This document shows positions 50,146 to 59,762 of a DNA stretch of 64,000 nucleotides, piece by piece. Below the pieces are notes generated by a model. The model was not told where the DNA came from and searched no databases. It worked only from the letters and a program-made list of their open reading frames with translations. The first letter of the stretch is position 1. Each line of letters starts with the position of its first letter. This DNA is from an uncultured Alistipes sp. (lineage in GTDB: Bacteria; Bacteroidota; Bacteroidia; Bacteroidales; Rikenellaceae): NCBI GenBank assembly GCA_910583985.1, contig CAJTYA010000005.1:91843-155842 (forward strand), written 5' to 3'. A program made the position numbers and the translations under genes.

Positions 50146-50785
50146 GCCTGCCTTCCCCGGAAAAACGCGATGCCGCAGCCCTGCCGACGCAGACCGAATC
50201 GCCGGGGGAAAAGGCAATACACCTTCTTGACCGCCGCCACGAAAATCGGCGGTTATGACGTACCATCCCGGCCGCAAGCGCCGCCATGTTCCGCACAGCC
50301 GTCCCGCAAGCCTCTCCTCGGAGGAAAGTCGGAGACGGCCCGATTCGAAAACGCTCGCCGCCGTCCGGAAGCGGGAAATCGTCGGTTCGGTTTCCGGACG
50401 ACGGCATTCGGCAAATATCGCCATCGACCGGCCGAAAACAGCTTTCCGCTCCCGCCCGCCTGCCACGAGCCGTCCTTTCGGGAACGGCTGCAAGGGACCG
50501 TCCGCGCCCCGTTTCGCTGCGTATTTCGGCTGCTTTCCGGGATTTCGATCCGCTCGTCCGCAGCATCTTCCGGTCGACTCGCGGCCGATTCCTGACCGTC
50601 GCCTTGCGGAGACGTCGGCCGTGGGCCGTCCGAAGCAGCCTGGCCCACGGCCCGGACACGCCGCATGTTCCCGTCATCCCATCGTCCCGGACCGGAGGAC
50701 CGTCGGAACGCCTGCGAAGAGACCGGCCGCAGCCCGACCTGCCGGAAGACCGCACGTGCCCTGCTCGCCCCGACGGCAAACGAAC
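50146..50785. other. Gene-free spacer between convergent genes
   Basis: GC-rich, with overlapping open frames on both strands that look random (Arg/Pro-rich) and no motif. No terminator seen close to ugd. Confidence 0.5.
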
Positions 50786-50817
50786 GGAGGGTACCCGCCG
50801 TGAAGCAGGCACCCTCC
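50786..50817 (-). terminator. Probable terminator of the outer-membrane barrel gene
   Basis: A 13-bp stem with two mismatches (50786-50798 with 50805-50817), 26 bp after the stop. The T tract on the minus strand is weak (GTTCGTTTG). Confidence 0.55.
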
Positions 50818-50842
50818 TTGGGTTCGGTCGGACGCGACGGGA

Positions 50843-51475
50843 TTAGAACGAGATACCGATGCGGAATCCGAAGTTGTTAAGGCCGTCGATGTGGTAATGG
50901 AGCACCGATCCTTTGTTGGTGGCGTAACTGTAATAGAGCGCCGCATGGAAACCGATCCGGCTCCCTTCGAACGGGAACGCGTTCAGACCCACTTCGGGCG
51001 ACATGTAGAATCCCCACGTCTTTTCATAGGCCTGCAACACGTAGAAATCGGATGAAATCCGGGCGTAATTGGCCCCTAACTTCATACCCACGTAAGGCTC
51101 CAGCAGGCCGCCGCTCATGAAGCGGTAGCGTCCCGACGCACCGAACGGCAACTGGAACACCGAGTGCTGCTGGTCGGTGGTCAGCGACGACGTGCCGCCC
51201 ACGGGGAACGTGCTGCGCGGAATGTACTCGTTGTTGGTGTGATAGGCGAGGAACGCTCCCAGACCGAAATTGTTCGGGAAGTAATACCCGCCTTCGAAAT
51301 TCATCCCCCAGCCGCTCGCCTTGCTGGCGAAATCGTTGCTCAGCGGCGCGTTGAACTGCCAGTCCACATTGACGTATCCGTTCTGGATGATCTGGGCGTG
51401 TCCCGTCGAGGGCAGGGCCAGCGATACGGCGGCGATGGCCGCCAGTCCGAGGATTTTGGTTTTTATGTTTTTCAT
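50843..51475 (-). CDS. Outer-membrane beta-barrel protein
   Basis: 210 residues. Signal peptide ending in PSTGHAQ, then alternating amphipathic strands (GYVNVDWQFNAPL; GWGMNFEGGYYF; FGLGAFLAYHTN; GRYRFMSGGLLEPYVGMKLGANYA; SRIGFHAALYYSYA) and a final strand ending in ...FGFRIGISF, whose C-terminal Phe is the Bam recognition signal. Probably an 8-stranded barrel of the OmpW/OprF-like class. Ligand unknown. It lies 44 bp after the DUF4136 lipoprotein gene and is probably in the same transcript. Confidence 0.82.
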   Translation of the reverse strand: MKNIKTKILGLAAIAAVSLALPSTGHAQIIQNGYVNVDWQFNAPLSNDFASKASGWGMNFEGGYYFPNNFGLGAFLAYHTNNEYIPRSTFPVGGTSSLTTDQQHSVFQLPFGASGRYRFMSGGLLEPYVGMKLGANYARISSDFYVLQAYEKTWGFYMSPEVGLNAFPFEGSRIGFHAALYYSYATNKGSVLHYHIDGLNNFGFRIGISF

Positions 51476-51519
51476 AGTCTTTCTTTGTTAACGGTTAAAA
51501 ATCGGTTCGTTGGATGCGG

Positions 51520-52170
51520 TTAGTTTCCGGTGTACTGGTTGTCCAGATAGGGCGACTGCTCGAAGGACTGGTCGATGGCCTCCACGGTCAGTTGCATGTT
51601 GAAACTGCTCGATGCCGTGAGCAATCCGCTCAGGAACGAGGTCCAGACCACGGGCAACTTCCTGTCTCCGCCCTGAGGACTTCTCAGGTCGACCATTTCG
51701 GTAAGCAGCGAACCCACGCTGTAACTGTAAACGACCGGATAGGGGTAATACCATCCGCCCCAATCGCCCCAGTAGCCGTACTCCCAGTAGCCGGGGTAGC
51801 CGTACCACCAGTAGGGATCGTGATAATTCGTGAAATAGCTGATGCTTTCCACGTAGCTGCTCTGGAGTCCGAACTGCGCCAGACTCTTGTCGGTCACGCG
51901 CGTGAACCCGCAGGCGGTCATGTTGGCTTCGTAGGCCCGCAGAATGGGCGCGGCGGTTTCGCCCGTCCAGTATTCCGGCGTTTCGCGGTCGCCGATGACC
52001 ATGACGCTGTCGGGCATGAAATAGGTTTTCTCACCCTGAAAATCGGCCTCCTTGTCGTAACTGGTGAACACCAGATAATCGTTGCTCAGATCCGACAGAT
52101 CCGGATTCTCGCGGCAGGCGGAGAAAGCCAAAACGGCAATCGCAGCGTAAAATAATTTTTTCATACTCAT
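51520..52170 (-). CDS. DUF4136 lipoprotein
   Basis: 216 residues. Lipoprotein signal MSMKKLFYAAIAVLAFSAC (lipobox AFSAC). The DUF4136-like fold is seen as SYDKEADFQGEKTYFM, an AYEANMTACGFTRV helix and the C-terminal SFNMQLTVEAIDQSF. Inserted near residues 113-150 is a strikingly aromatic segment rich in Tyr, Trp, Gly and Pro (DPYWWYGYPGYWEYGYW). DUF4136 proteins are envelope lipoproteins of unknown function. Upstream partner of the beta-barrel gene. Confidence 0.82.
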   Translation of the reverse strand: MSMKKLFYAAIAVLAFSACRENPDLSDLSNDYLVFTSYDKEADFQGEKTYFMPDSVMVIGDRETPEYWTGETAAPILRAYEANMTACGFTRVTDKSLAQFGLQSSYVESISYFTNYHDPYWWYGYPGYWEYGYWGDWGGWYYPYPVVYSYSVGSLLTEMVDLRSPQGGDRKLPVVWTSFLSGLLTASSSFNMQLTVEAIDQSFEQSPYLDNQYTGN

Positions 52171-52551
52171 TTCGATTAAAAGTTCTTGAATAGGTACTTT
52201 TCACACGTTGCCGGATGTCTCAAAATCCGTTCCATAATTCCGCATGCCGTCCCGTCGCGAAGCGCCTCTGCGAACCTCCGTCCGTTCCCGAAGCGTTTCC
52301 GGAGAACCGGGAGCCGCTCCGGGCGGGAAAAGACGAGCGGGGCGTTTTGCAGGCGAAGATGCACTTTCCGGGGTCCCTTTCGCCGAACATTCCCGCGCAT
52401 CGGGAATTCCGCCGCGGAAGGTCCGGCTGCCGCAGGCGGCTCCCGCCGCGAGAACAGCGAGGCCGGCGTCCGCCGTGCACGACGTGCGGACCGGGAGCAT
52501 GTTCCGTTTTTCGCACCGGGTATTCCGTTCCGTCTTTTTTACGGAGCGAAG
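52171..52551. other. Divergent spacer without gene
   Basis: Between the DUF4136 gene and the antiporter promoter. GC-rich, with motif-free open frames on both strands. Confidence 0.45.
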
Positions 52552-52582
52552 TTGCGGACGACGGCAAAAATCCCTATTTTTG
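52552..52582 (+). promoter_or_regulatory. Promoter of the K+/H+ antiporter gene
   Basis: TTG (52552-52554), 20 bp, TATTTTTG (52575-52582): both elements match, 70 bp before the ATG. Confidence 0.7.
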
Positions 52583-52652
52583 AAAGCTGTCGAAGCCGTC
52601 GGCGATGCGATCCGGCGGCGACGTTCGACCTTTTAAAACCGGGATAAAGAGT

Positions 52653-54113
52653 ATGGTGTTGAATGCAGGCAATATCCTGTTGGTGGGAGCGATTCTGTTG
52701 TTCGTGAGCATTATGGCTGCGAAGGCGGGGTACAAATTCGGCGTTCCCATGTTGCTGCTGTTTCTGGGCGTGGGCATGCTCTTCGGCAGCGACGGGCTCG
52801 GCATTCAGTTCAACAGCCCCACCGTCGCCCAGTTCATCGGCATGATCGCCCTGAGCGTCATCCTCTTTTCGGGCGGGATGGACACCAAGTTCCGCGACAT
52901 CCGGCCCGTATTGGGCCCCGGTATCATTCTGGCCACGTTGGGCGTGATGCTGACCACCGCCCTGACAGGCACGATCATCTATTTCGTCACCAAGTGGTTC
53001 TTCGACACCATCACGCTGACGATCTACGAGTCGATGCTGCTGGCGGCCGTCATGTCGTCGACGGACTCGGCCTCGGTCTTCTCGATCCTGCGTTCGCGCG
53101 GCCTCAAGCTCCGCGAAAACATGCGCCCGCTGCTGGAGTTCGAGAGTGGAAGCAACGACCCGATGGCCAACATCCTCACCATCCTGCTCATCCAGATCAT
53201 TCAGGCGGGCGACATGAGCCTCGGCCAGTCGGCCGGCATCCTGCTCATGCAGATCGGCATCGGCGCCGTGGCCGGCTACGTCCTCGGCCGGATCGCGCTG
53301 CTGGCGGCCAACCGGCTCAACATGGACAACGCGTCGCTCTACCCGATCCTGTTGCTCGCGCTCGTGTTTTTCATCTTCTCGTTCACCGACCTGATCGGCG
53401 GAAACGGTTATCTGGCCGTCTACATCGCGGGCCTCGTCATCGGGAACGGCAAGATGCCGCACCACCGCAGCGTCTCCACCTTCTTCGACGGCATCGCATG
53501 GCTCTCCCAGTTGGTGATGTTCCTCGCGCTCGGTCTGCTGGTCAATCCCAAGGAGCTGATTCCGGTGGCCGGGATCGGCCTGCTCATCGCCGTCGTCATG
53601 ATCTTCCTCACCCGTCCGGCCACCGTCTGCCTGTGTCTTCTGCCGTTCCGCAAGATGACCAAGAAGGCCAAGGCCTACGTCTCGTGGGTCGGACTGCGCG
53701 GAGCCGTGCCGATCATCTTCGCCACCTATCCGCTGATCGCCGGCATCGACAACGCCCCGCTGATCTTCAACATCGTCTTCTTCATCACGATCGTCTCGCT
53801 GCTGTTGCAGGGGACGACCGTCAACTTCATGGCCCGCAAGCTGGGGCTGGTCGACGACTCGGCTCCCGCGCCGCGCGATTTCAGCTTCGAGGAACTGCCC
53901 GAAGAGATCAAATCGACGCTGTCGGAGACCGACGTGACGGCCGACATGCTCGCTTCCGGCGACCGGTTGATGGACCTGCCGCTGCCCGACGACGAGCTCG
54001 TCGTCGCCGTCCGGCGCAACGACGTCTTTTTCATCCCCAACGGTAGCAGCAAGCTCCTCTTGGGCGACAAACTGATGATTATTTCGCACGGCGAACACGC
54101 GCTCGTACCGTAG
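52653..54113 (+). CDS. nhaP2: Potassium/proton antiporter (CPA1, NhaP2/CvrA type)
   Basis: Exchanges cytoplasmic K+ or Na+ for protons. 486 residues. Residues 1 to about 390 form 12-13 TM helices with the CPA signatures SSTDSASVFSILR and the ion-binding EFESGSNDPMA (Asn-Asp). A soluble C-terminal tail (about 400-486, LPLPDDELVVAVRRNDVFFIPNG) resembles an RCK_C/TrkA_C ligand-sensing domain, typical of NhaP2/CvrA and their gating by nucleotides. The ATG at 52653 (MVLNAGNILL) lies 70 bp after a good promoter; the longer frame from 52605 is less likely. Confidence 0.92.
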   Translation: MVLNAGNILLVGAILLFVSIMAAKAGYKFGVPMLLLFLGVGMLFGSDGLGIQFNSPTVAQFIGMIALSVILFSGGMDTKFRDIRPVLGPGIILATLGVMLTTALTGTIIYFVTKWFFDTITLTIYESMLLAAVMSSTDSASVFSILRSRGLKLRENMRPLLEFESGSNDPMANILTILLIQIIQAGDMSLGQSAGILLMQIGIGAVAGYVLGRIALLAANRLNMDNASLYPILLLALVFFIFSFTDLIGGNGYLAVYIAGLVIGNGKMPHHRSVSTFFDGIAWLSQLVMFLALGLLVNPKELIPVAGIGLLIAVVMIFLTRPATVCLCLLPFRKMTKKAKAYVSWVGLRGAVPIIFATYPLIAGIDNAPLIFNIVFFITIVSLLLQGTTVNFMARKLGLVDDSAPAPRDFSFEELPEEIKSTLSETDVTADMLASGDRLMDLPLPDDELVVAVRRNDVFFIPNGSSKLLLGDKLMIISHGEHALVP

Positions 54114-54191
54114 CGCCGCACGGTCCTCCCGCCGCCGGCGGTTTGCGTCAGCGGATTCCGCCGGCGCGGACCGACCGCACACCGAGACCCC

Positions 54192-54225
54192 GAAAAAAGA
54201 AAGGACGTCTCTCGAAAGACGTCCT
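54192..54225 (-). terminator. Intrinsic terminator of panD
   Basis: A perfect 9-bp stem (54202-54210 with 54217-54225) and 6-nt loop. On the minus strand it is followed by TTCTTTTTT. About 45 bp past the panD stop. Confidence 0.75.
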
Positions 54226-54270
54226 CCAATCGGTTCGCCGGCAGACTCGCTGCGCGGGTCTTCTTTCGGG

Positions 54271-54630
54271 TTATTTCACCAGACGGTTCGTTTCGGTGTC
54301 GGGAAACACCACCCACGGCGTGAAGCTCTTGGCCTCCTCGAAATCCATCTGCGCATACGAAATGACGATGACCACATCGCCCACTACGCACTTCCGGGCC
54401 GCGGGACCGTTCAGGCAGACCGCACCGCTGCCCCGTTCGCCCTTGATGATATAGGTTTCGAGCCGTTCGCCGTTATTGACATTGACGATCTGGACTTTCT
54501 CGCCGGCGATCATATTGGCCGCATCGAGCAGATCCTCGTCGATGGTGATGCTGCCCACGTAGCTCAGGTTGGCTTGGGTGATGGTCACCCGGTGTATCTT
54601 GGACTTGAGTACCTCCACTTGCATTTTCAT
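54271..54630 (-). CDS. panD: Aspartate 1-decarboxylase
   Basis: Pyruvoyl enzyme that makes beta-alanine from aspartate for pantothenate. The 119-residue proenzyme cuts itself at Gly26-Ser27 in SYVGSITID to create the pyruvoyl group. Lys9 and the downstream NGPAARKCVVGD motif are present. Next to panC on the same strand (141 bp apart), which uses its product. Confidence 0.95.
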   Translation of the reverse strand: MKMQVEVLKSKIHRVTITQANLSYVGSITIDEDLLDAANMIAGEKVQIVNVNNGERLETYIIKGERGSGAVCLNGPAARKCVVGDVVIVISYAQMDFEEAKSFTPWVVFPDTETNRLVK

Positions 54631-54771
54631 GGGTTCCGTTTTTATCCGAGTTCCGGCCCCGAAGGCTTTCCCTCCTTAGAACAACACTTGCACAGGGATG
54701 CAAAATTAACAATTATAATTAAAACCCCAATTTTTATTCACAGCGCCCCTCACGGGGCCGAAAAGAGCGTC

Positions 54772-55608
54772 TCAAGCGATGGCGATGTTGTCGATGAGCC
54801 GGACCGCCCCCGCCTGTACGGCGATGCACCCCCGCATCGGAACGGTGTCGCTCCATGCGTCGATCTCTTCGAGCGTCAGAGCATCGACCACCGAGAAATA
54901 TTCCACTTTCAGCACGCCGGTAGCCTCGATGCGCTCCGTCACCCGGCGTTTCATTTCGGCCACGCTCATCGTGCGGGCCCGGCCGGCCTCCGTACTCATC
55001 GCTTCGTAGATCGCCGGGGCGGCGGCCCGATGCTCCGGGGTGAGCAGCCGGTTGCGGGAGCTGGCCGCCAGACCGTCGGCTTCGCGGACGATCGGACACG
55101 GCACGATCTCCACCGGATAGCCGTACCGCTCCGTCATGGCCCGGATCACGGCGATCTGCTGGAAATCCTTTTCGCCGAAATAGGCCCTGTCGCACCGCAC
55201 GATGTCGAACAGCCGGCTCACCACCTGTCCCACGCCGTTGAAATGTCCGGGACGGCGAGCGCCCTCCATCACCTTGTCCACCGTGCCGAAGTCGAACACG
55301 CGGGTATCTTTTTCGGGATAGATCTCCTCGACGGAAGGCGTCAGCACGAAATCGACGTCCGCCGACAGCAGCAGCGCCAGATCGGCCTCGACGGTACGGG
55401 GATAGTTCTTCAGGTCGTTCGGGTCGTTGAACTGGGTGGGATTGACGAAAATGCTGACGACGACCGTGTCGCACTCCTTGCGGCATCGCTCGACCAGCGA
55501 GATATGTCCTTCGTGCAGAGCGCCCATCGTAGGGACGAAACCGACCGTTCCGTCCCGGCGCGACGACAGCGCGCGCTCAAGCGCGGACTTTTGCGTAAAA
55601 ACTTCCAT
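54772..55608 (-). CDS. panC: Pantothenate synthetase
   Basis: Joins pantoate and beta-alanine with ATP. 278 residues. The nucleotidyltransferase-like HxGH motif is in FVPTMGALHEGHISL; NPTQFNDPNDLKNYPR, the FGEKDFQQ substrate segment and the S-S-R-N loop (ASSRNRLL) are all present. With panD it covers the beta-alanine branch of CoA synthesis; panB is not in the window. It is divergent from the DPP III gene. Confidence 0.97.
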   Translation of the reverse strand: MEVFTQKSALERALSSRRDGTVGFVPTMGALHEGHISLVERCRKECDTVVVSIFVNPTQFNDPNDLKNYPRTVEADLALLLSADVDFVLTPSVEEIYPEKDTRVFDFGTVDKVMEGARRPGHFNGVGQVVSRLFDIVRCDRAYFGEKDFQQIAVIRAMTERYGYPVEIVPCPIVREADGLAASSRNRLLTPEHRAAAPAIYEAMSTEAGRARTMSVAEMKRRVTERIEATGVLKVEYFSVVDALTLEEIDAWSDTVPMRGCIAVQAGAVRLIDNIAIA

Positions 55609-55650
55609 TTCGTCTTATTTTTGCCGTTTCCGGCCTGTTTTTTGACAGCG

Positions 55651-55658
55651 CAAAGGTA
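55651..55658 (-). promoter_or_regulatory. Promoter -7 box of panC
   Basis: TACCTTTG on minus matches TAnnTTTG, 42 bp before the ATG. Confidence 0.55.
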
Positions 55659-55701
55659 GAAATTAGATTATAATATTCGAACGATTTAGAGAAAAGCTTT
55701 T

Positions 55702-55709
55702 TAACTTTG
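55702..55709 (+). promoter_or_regulatory. Promoter -7 box of the DPP III gene
   Basis: TAACTTTG matches TAnnTTTG, 23 bp before the ATG. Confidence 0.55.
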
Positions 55710-55732
55710 TACGGAATATAAATTAACTCCGT

Positions 55733-57772
55733 ATGAAGAAAATCGTTACACTCTCTCTTATGACAGCACTCGCTACGGGCATGTTCTCGTGCCGGTCCGG
55801 AGCCGACGCGACGGACGGATTCGACTGGGTCACCGACCGGTTCGACGACATCAAGGTCCTCAAATACAAGGTACCCGGATTCGACACCCTTTCGCTGGAC
55901 GAAAAGCAGCTCATCTACTACCTGAGTCAGGCGGCGCTCTGCGGCCGCGACATCATCTTCGACCAGAACGGCCCGTACAACCTGCGCATCCGCCGCACGC
56001 TCGAAGCACTCTACAAGGGCTACACCGGCGACCGGACGGACGAGCGGTTCGCCAAGTTCGAAAAATACCTCAAGAAAGTGTGGTTCGCCAACGGCATCCA
56101 CCACCACTACTCGAACGACAAGTTCCGCCCCGAATTTGACGAGGCCTACTTCGATGCGCTCCTCGCGGGTACGCCCGCCGAAGCCTTTCCGGCCGATTTC
56201 GGTTCGGTGGAGGAAGTCGTGGAGCAGATCAAACCGGTGATCTTCGATCCGACGGTCATGCCCAAGCGCGTCAATCTGGCCGAGGGCGAAGACCTGATCG
56301 CCACATCGGCCAACAACTACTACGCGGGAGGTCTCACGCAGAAAGAGGTCGAGCGGTACTATGCCGACAAGATGGACCCGGCCGACAGCACGCCCGTTTC
56401 GTGGGGGCTCAACAGCCAGCTCGTCAAGGAGGCCGACGGCACGATCCGCGAACGGGTCTGGAAGGTGGGCGGCATGTACTCGCCGGCCATCGAGAAAATC
56501 GTCTTCTGGCTCGAAAAGGCGGCCGAAGTGGCTCACGGACAGCAGAAAGCCACCATCGAAGCGCTGATCGCCTACTATAAGAGCGGCGACCTGAAACAGT
56601 TCGACGCCTTCAACGTGCTCTGGGTACAGGACACGGCCTCGAAAGTGGACTTCGTCAACGGCTTCACCGAAAACTACGGCGACCCGCTGGGCTACCGAGG
56701 CTCGTGGGAAGGACTGGTCAATTTCCGCGACGAGGCCGCCACGCTCCGCACCAAGACGATCAGCGGGGAGGCACAATGGTTCGAAGACCACTCTCCGATC
56801 GACGACCGGTTCCGGAAAAAGGAGGTCAAGGGCGTCTCGGCCAAAGTCATCACGGCGGCCATGCTGGGCGGCGACAGCTACCCTTCGACGGCCATCGGCA
56901 TCAACCTGCCTAACGCCGACTGGATCCGCCGCGACCACGGGTCCAAGTCGGTGACGATCCAGAACATCACCTCCGCGTACAGCGAAGCGGCCAAAGGCAA
57001 CGGCTTCGCCGAAGAATTCGTTCTGGACCCGGCCGTCATCGAGCTGCGACAGAAATACGGCACATTGGGCGACGACCTGCACACCGACCTGCACGAATGC
57101 CTCGGCCACGGTTCGGGCCAGCTCGCTCCCGGCGTCAAGGGCGACGAGCTGAAGAACTACTCCTCGACGCTCGAAGAAGCCCGTGCCGACCTGTTCGCCC
57201 TCTACTATCTGGGCGACGAAAAGATGGTCGAACTGGGACTGGTGCCCTCTTTCGACGTGGCCAAGGCCGAATACGCCAACTACATCATGAACGGCATGAT
57301 GACGCAGCTCGTGCGCATCGAACCGGGCAAGAACGTCGAAGAAGCCCACATGCGCAACCGCAAGCTGATCGCCGAATGGTGCTATGAGAAAGGACAGGCC
57401 GACAACGTAATCGAAAAGGTGCGCAAAGACGGCAAAACCTATATCGTCGTCAACGACTACGAAAAACTGCGGACGCTGTTCGGCGATCTGTTGCGGGAAA
57501 TCCAGCGCATCAAGAGCACCGGCGATTTCGAGGCGGGCAAGGCGCTGGTCGAAAACTACGGCGTGCGGGTCGATCCCGAATTGCATGCGGAAGTGCTGGA
57601 ACGCTACGCCAAACTGAACCTCGAACCCTACAGCGGCTTCGTCAACCCGATCTACAAGCCCGTGATGGAAAACGGCCGGATCGTGGACGTAATGATCGAA
57701 TACACGGACGACTATCCGGCCCAGATGATGGAATATTCCACGGAATACTCGTTCCTGCCGTCGGTCAATTGA
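55733..57772 (+). CDS. Dipeptidyl peptidase III (M49) lipoprotein
   Basis: Zinc exopeptidase that removes dipeptides from peptide N-termini. 679 residues. The M49 zinc motif is HECLGH at 454-459 (H454, catalytic E455, H459), with the third ligand in E481-E-A-R-A-D, as in Bacteroidota members (EECRAD elsewhere). Unlike cytosolic eukaryotic DPP III it has a lipoprotein signal (LATGMFSC), so it should work in the periplasm or at the outer membrane on imported peptides. Monocistronic, with terminator. Confidence 0.93.
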   Translation: MKKIVTLSLMTALATGMFSCRSGADATDGFDWVTDRFDDIKVLKYKVPGFDTLSLDEKQLIYYLSQAALCGRDIIFDQNGPYNLRIRRTLEALYKGYTGDRTDERFAKFEKYLKKVWFANGIHHHYSNDKFRPEFDEAYFDALLAGTPAEAFPADFGSVEEVVEQIKPVIFDPTVMPKRVNLAEGEDLIATSANNYYAGGLTQKEVERYYADKMDPADSTPVSWGLNSQLVKEADGTIRERVWKVGGMYSPAIEKIVFWLEKAAEVAHGQQKATIEALIAYYKSGDLKQFDAFNVLWVQDTASKVDFVNGFTENYGDPLGYRGSWEGLVNFRDEAATLRTKTISGEAQWFEDHSPIDDRFRKKEVKGVSAKVITAAMLGGDSYPSTAIGINLPNADWIRRDHGSKSVTIQNITSAYSEAAKGNGFAEEFVLDPAVIELRQKYGTLGDDLHTDLHECLGHGSGQLAPGVKGDELKNYSSTLEEARADLFALYYLGDEKMVELGLVPSFDVAKAEYANYIMNGMMTQLVRIEPGKNVEEAHMRNRKLIAEWCYEKGQADNVIEKVRKDGKTYIVVNDYEKLRTLFGDLLREIQRIKSTGDFEAGKALVENYGVRVDPELHAEVLERYAKLNLEPYSGFVNPIYKPVMENGRIVDVMIEYTDDYPAQMMEYSTEYSFLPSVN

Positions 57773-57866
57773 TCCCGCGTCGGTCCCGCACCGACCGCGC
57801 GGACGAGAGCGCCGGAAGGTTTTCCCTGTCGGGGAATCTTCTCCGGGCGACCGCCGGGCACATAAA

Positions 57867-57907
57867 CCGAAGGGCGACCTGCAGAAGCGGGTCGCCCTTC
57901 GGCCGTT
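57867..57907 (+). terminator. Terminator after the DPP III gene
   Basis: A perfect 13-bp stem (57867-57879 with 57890-57902) with a 10-nt loop, then CCGTTTT. Confidence 0.75.
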
Positions 57908-58480
57908 TTCGCCCCCCTTGGACCGGCATCCGTCCGAGCGAAGCGAACCGGGAAACGGGGCGAAGCACAAACGTTCCGCGACGGGAACGCCCCACGACGG
58001 CCGGCCGGACCGTCCGTTTATCCCGCAAAAAGGGTTCCCCGTCGACGGACGAAGCGGCCGAACGACGGCCGGCCTTTTCCCCGCCACCGCAGAGAGCAAG
58101 TCCGCTGCGCATGCCGCAGGGTCTTTTCCCGGCCCCGCACGCTCCGGTCCCGAAAGAGCCGGTTCCCGACCGACCTCCCGTCCTTGCATACGAGCCCCAC
58201 TCCGAACAGATGCGGCGGCATGCTCCGACACCGCTCCGGTACCCGCAGCTTCCGGACCACCCGTGCCGGGAACATTCGTGCCGGCATCCGCCCGGAATCG
58301 CTTGTCCCGGAAAACACGGGACGCCAACAGCGAAACCGAAAGAAGCCATCCGAACGAAACGGCACGTTTCCGAACGCAGTCTTTCCCTGCGGACCGCCTC
58401 CACCTCCGGACGAACGGCAGCGGCCCGTCCGCTCCGAAGACATTTCCGCCCCTCTCGCCCTGTCTTTCTTCGAGGCGGAA
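57908..58480. other. Gene-free spacer between convergent genes
   Basis: GC-rich; open frames on both strands lack motifs. No repeat or RNA gene recognised. Confidence 0.5.
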
Positions 58481-59380
58481 TCAGGTGCAGGGGTTGTCGC
58501 ACCGGCATCCCTCCTTCTCGAATTCGAGCGTGACGTGCCGGATGCCGTATTCGGCCAGCCGTTCGCGCAACCGGCGTCCGACCGCGTCCATGCCGTCGAG
58601 CGTACGGACGACGACGTGCGCCGTCAGAGCGTTTTCGGTCGTGCTGATCGGCCAGACATGAAGATGATGGATGTCGCACACCTCCGGCATGTCGCCGAGT
58701 AGCTCGGAGCGGATGCCCTCGATGTCGATTCCCGCCGGCACGCCGTCCAGCGAAAGCCTCAGGCTGGCGAGAAGCAGCTTCGACGTCGAAAACAATATGA
58801 CCAGCGCGACGACGATGCCCACAATGGGGTCGATCGCGTACCAGCCCGTCCGCCCCATCGCAAGACCCGAAACGACCACGCCCGCCGAGACCAGCGTATC
58901 GGCAGCCATGTGCAGGTAAGCTCCCTTGACATTCAGGTCCTTTTCCTTGTCGCGGACGAACAACCACGCCGTGAAGGCATTGACGACGATGCCGATGCCC
59001 GCCACCCATGCGATGCTGTCGCCGGGTACGGGCTGCGGATCGGAGAGTTTGCGGATGCTCTCCACGAGAATGGCCCCTACGGCGACCAACAGGATGCAGG
59101 CATTGAGCAGCGACACGAGCACCGTGCTTTTCTTATAGCCGTAAGTATAACGGGCCGTCGGACGGATGCGGGCGAGCCTGAACGCGAGCCATGCCAGCAC
59201 CAGACCGACCACATCGCTGAGGTTGTGACCCGCATCCGAAATCAGCGCGACGGAGTCGAACCGCAGGCCCGCCGCAAATTCGACGACTACGAACAGGAGA
59301 TTCAGCGCGATACCGACCGAGAAAGCCCGGCCGACCCGCGCCGATTCGTAAAGGGAAGTATGAGAATGAGTGTGTGCCAT
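58481..59380 (-). CDS. Cation diffusion facilitator (zinc/metal efflux)
   Basis: 299-residue CDF transporter that exports Zn2+ or similar ions in exchange for protons. It starts with a His-rich tail (MAHTHSHT) and has six TM helices. The TM2 metal site is in SDAGHNLSD (H-x3-D) and the TM5 site in HMAADTLVS (H-x3-D), the H/D pattern usual for zinc-type CDFs. The C-terminal cytoplasmic dimer domain has IHHLHVWPIS and ends with a Cys-rich tail (EGCRCDNPC). Resembles CzcD/ZitB. Single-gene unit. Confidence 0.93.
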   Translation of the reverse strand: MAHTHSHTSLYESARVGRAFSVGIALNLLFVVVEFAAGLRFDSVALISDAGHNLSDVVGLVLAWLAFRLARIRPTARYTYGYKKSTVLVSLLNACILLVAVGAILVESIRKLSDPQPVPGDSIAWVAGIGIVVNAFTAWLFVRDKEKDLNVKGAYLHMAADTLVSAGVVVSGLAMGRTGWYAIDPIVGIVVALVILFSTSKLLLASLRLSLDGVPAGIDIEGIRSELLGDMPEVCDIHHLHVWPISTTENALTAHVVVRTLDGMDAVGRRLRERLAEYGIRHVTLEFEKEGCRCDNPCT

Positions 59381-59621
59381 AACGTATGCAATGTATCGAC
59401 CGCGGAAGGCTTTCGGAAGCCCTCCCCCGATCCCGATGCAAGATAATCAAAAAATCACGAAGGCAGGACCGGACCGACAGCCGCCCCCCTCGCCGGACTC
59501 CGCTGCAAAAACCTTGCGAAGCGGCCTGCCGCCCGGCGCCGTCCGTGCAGCGGACATCCTCCCGAAGAGAAGATTTTATGCAAAAAATCCGTCGCGGAGT
59601 ATCAAATATCCGAGAAGTTAT

Positions 59622-59629
59622 TATCTTTG
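59622..59629 (+). promoter_or_regulatory. Promoter -7 box of tRNA-Ser(CGA)
   Basis: TATCTTTG matches TAnnTTTG exactly and ends only five bases before the mature tRNA 5' end. Confidence 0.65.
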
Positions 59630-59634
59630 TCCCC

Positions 59635-59726
59635 GGAAAGTTGCCGGAGTGGTCGAACGGGACAGACTCGAAATCTGTTGAACTGCGTATGTGGTTCCTA
59701 GGGTTCGAATCCCTAACTTTCCGCCA
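59635..59726 (+). tRNA. tRNA-Ser (anticodon CGA)
   Basis: 92 nt. Acceptor stem 59635-59641 with 59716-59722; anticodon stem ACAGA/TCTGT around loop CTCGAAA (anticodon CGA, reads UCG); long variable arm as in all tRNA-Ser; T-loop GGTTCGAAT; discriminator G59723; CCA is encoded. Confidence 0.95.
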
Positions 59727-59729
59727 CGA

Positions 59730-59762
59730 AAACAGGCTCGCCGTGTCGCGGGCCTGTTTTTT
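59730..59762 (+). terminator. Terminator of tRNA-Ser(CGA)
   Basis: Outer stem AACAGGC (59731-59737) with GCCTGTT (59752-59758), and further pairing inside, followed by T6. Four bases after the tRNA CCA. Confidence 0.8.

Noticed and set aside
55577..58327. 916-aa open frame on minus across DPP III and the spacer
   Set aside because: Antisense to a certain gene, with no start signal and no motif.
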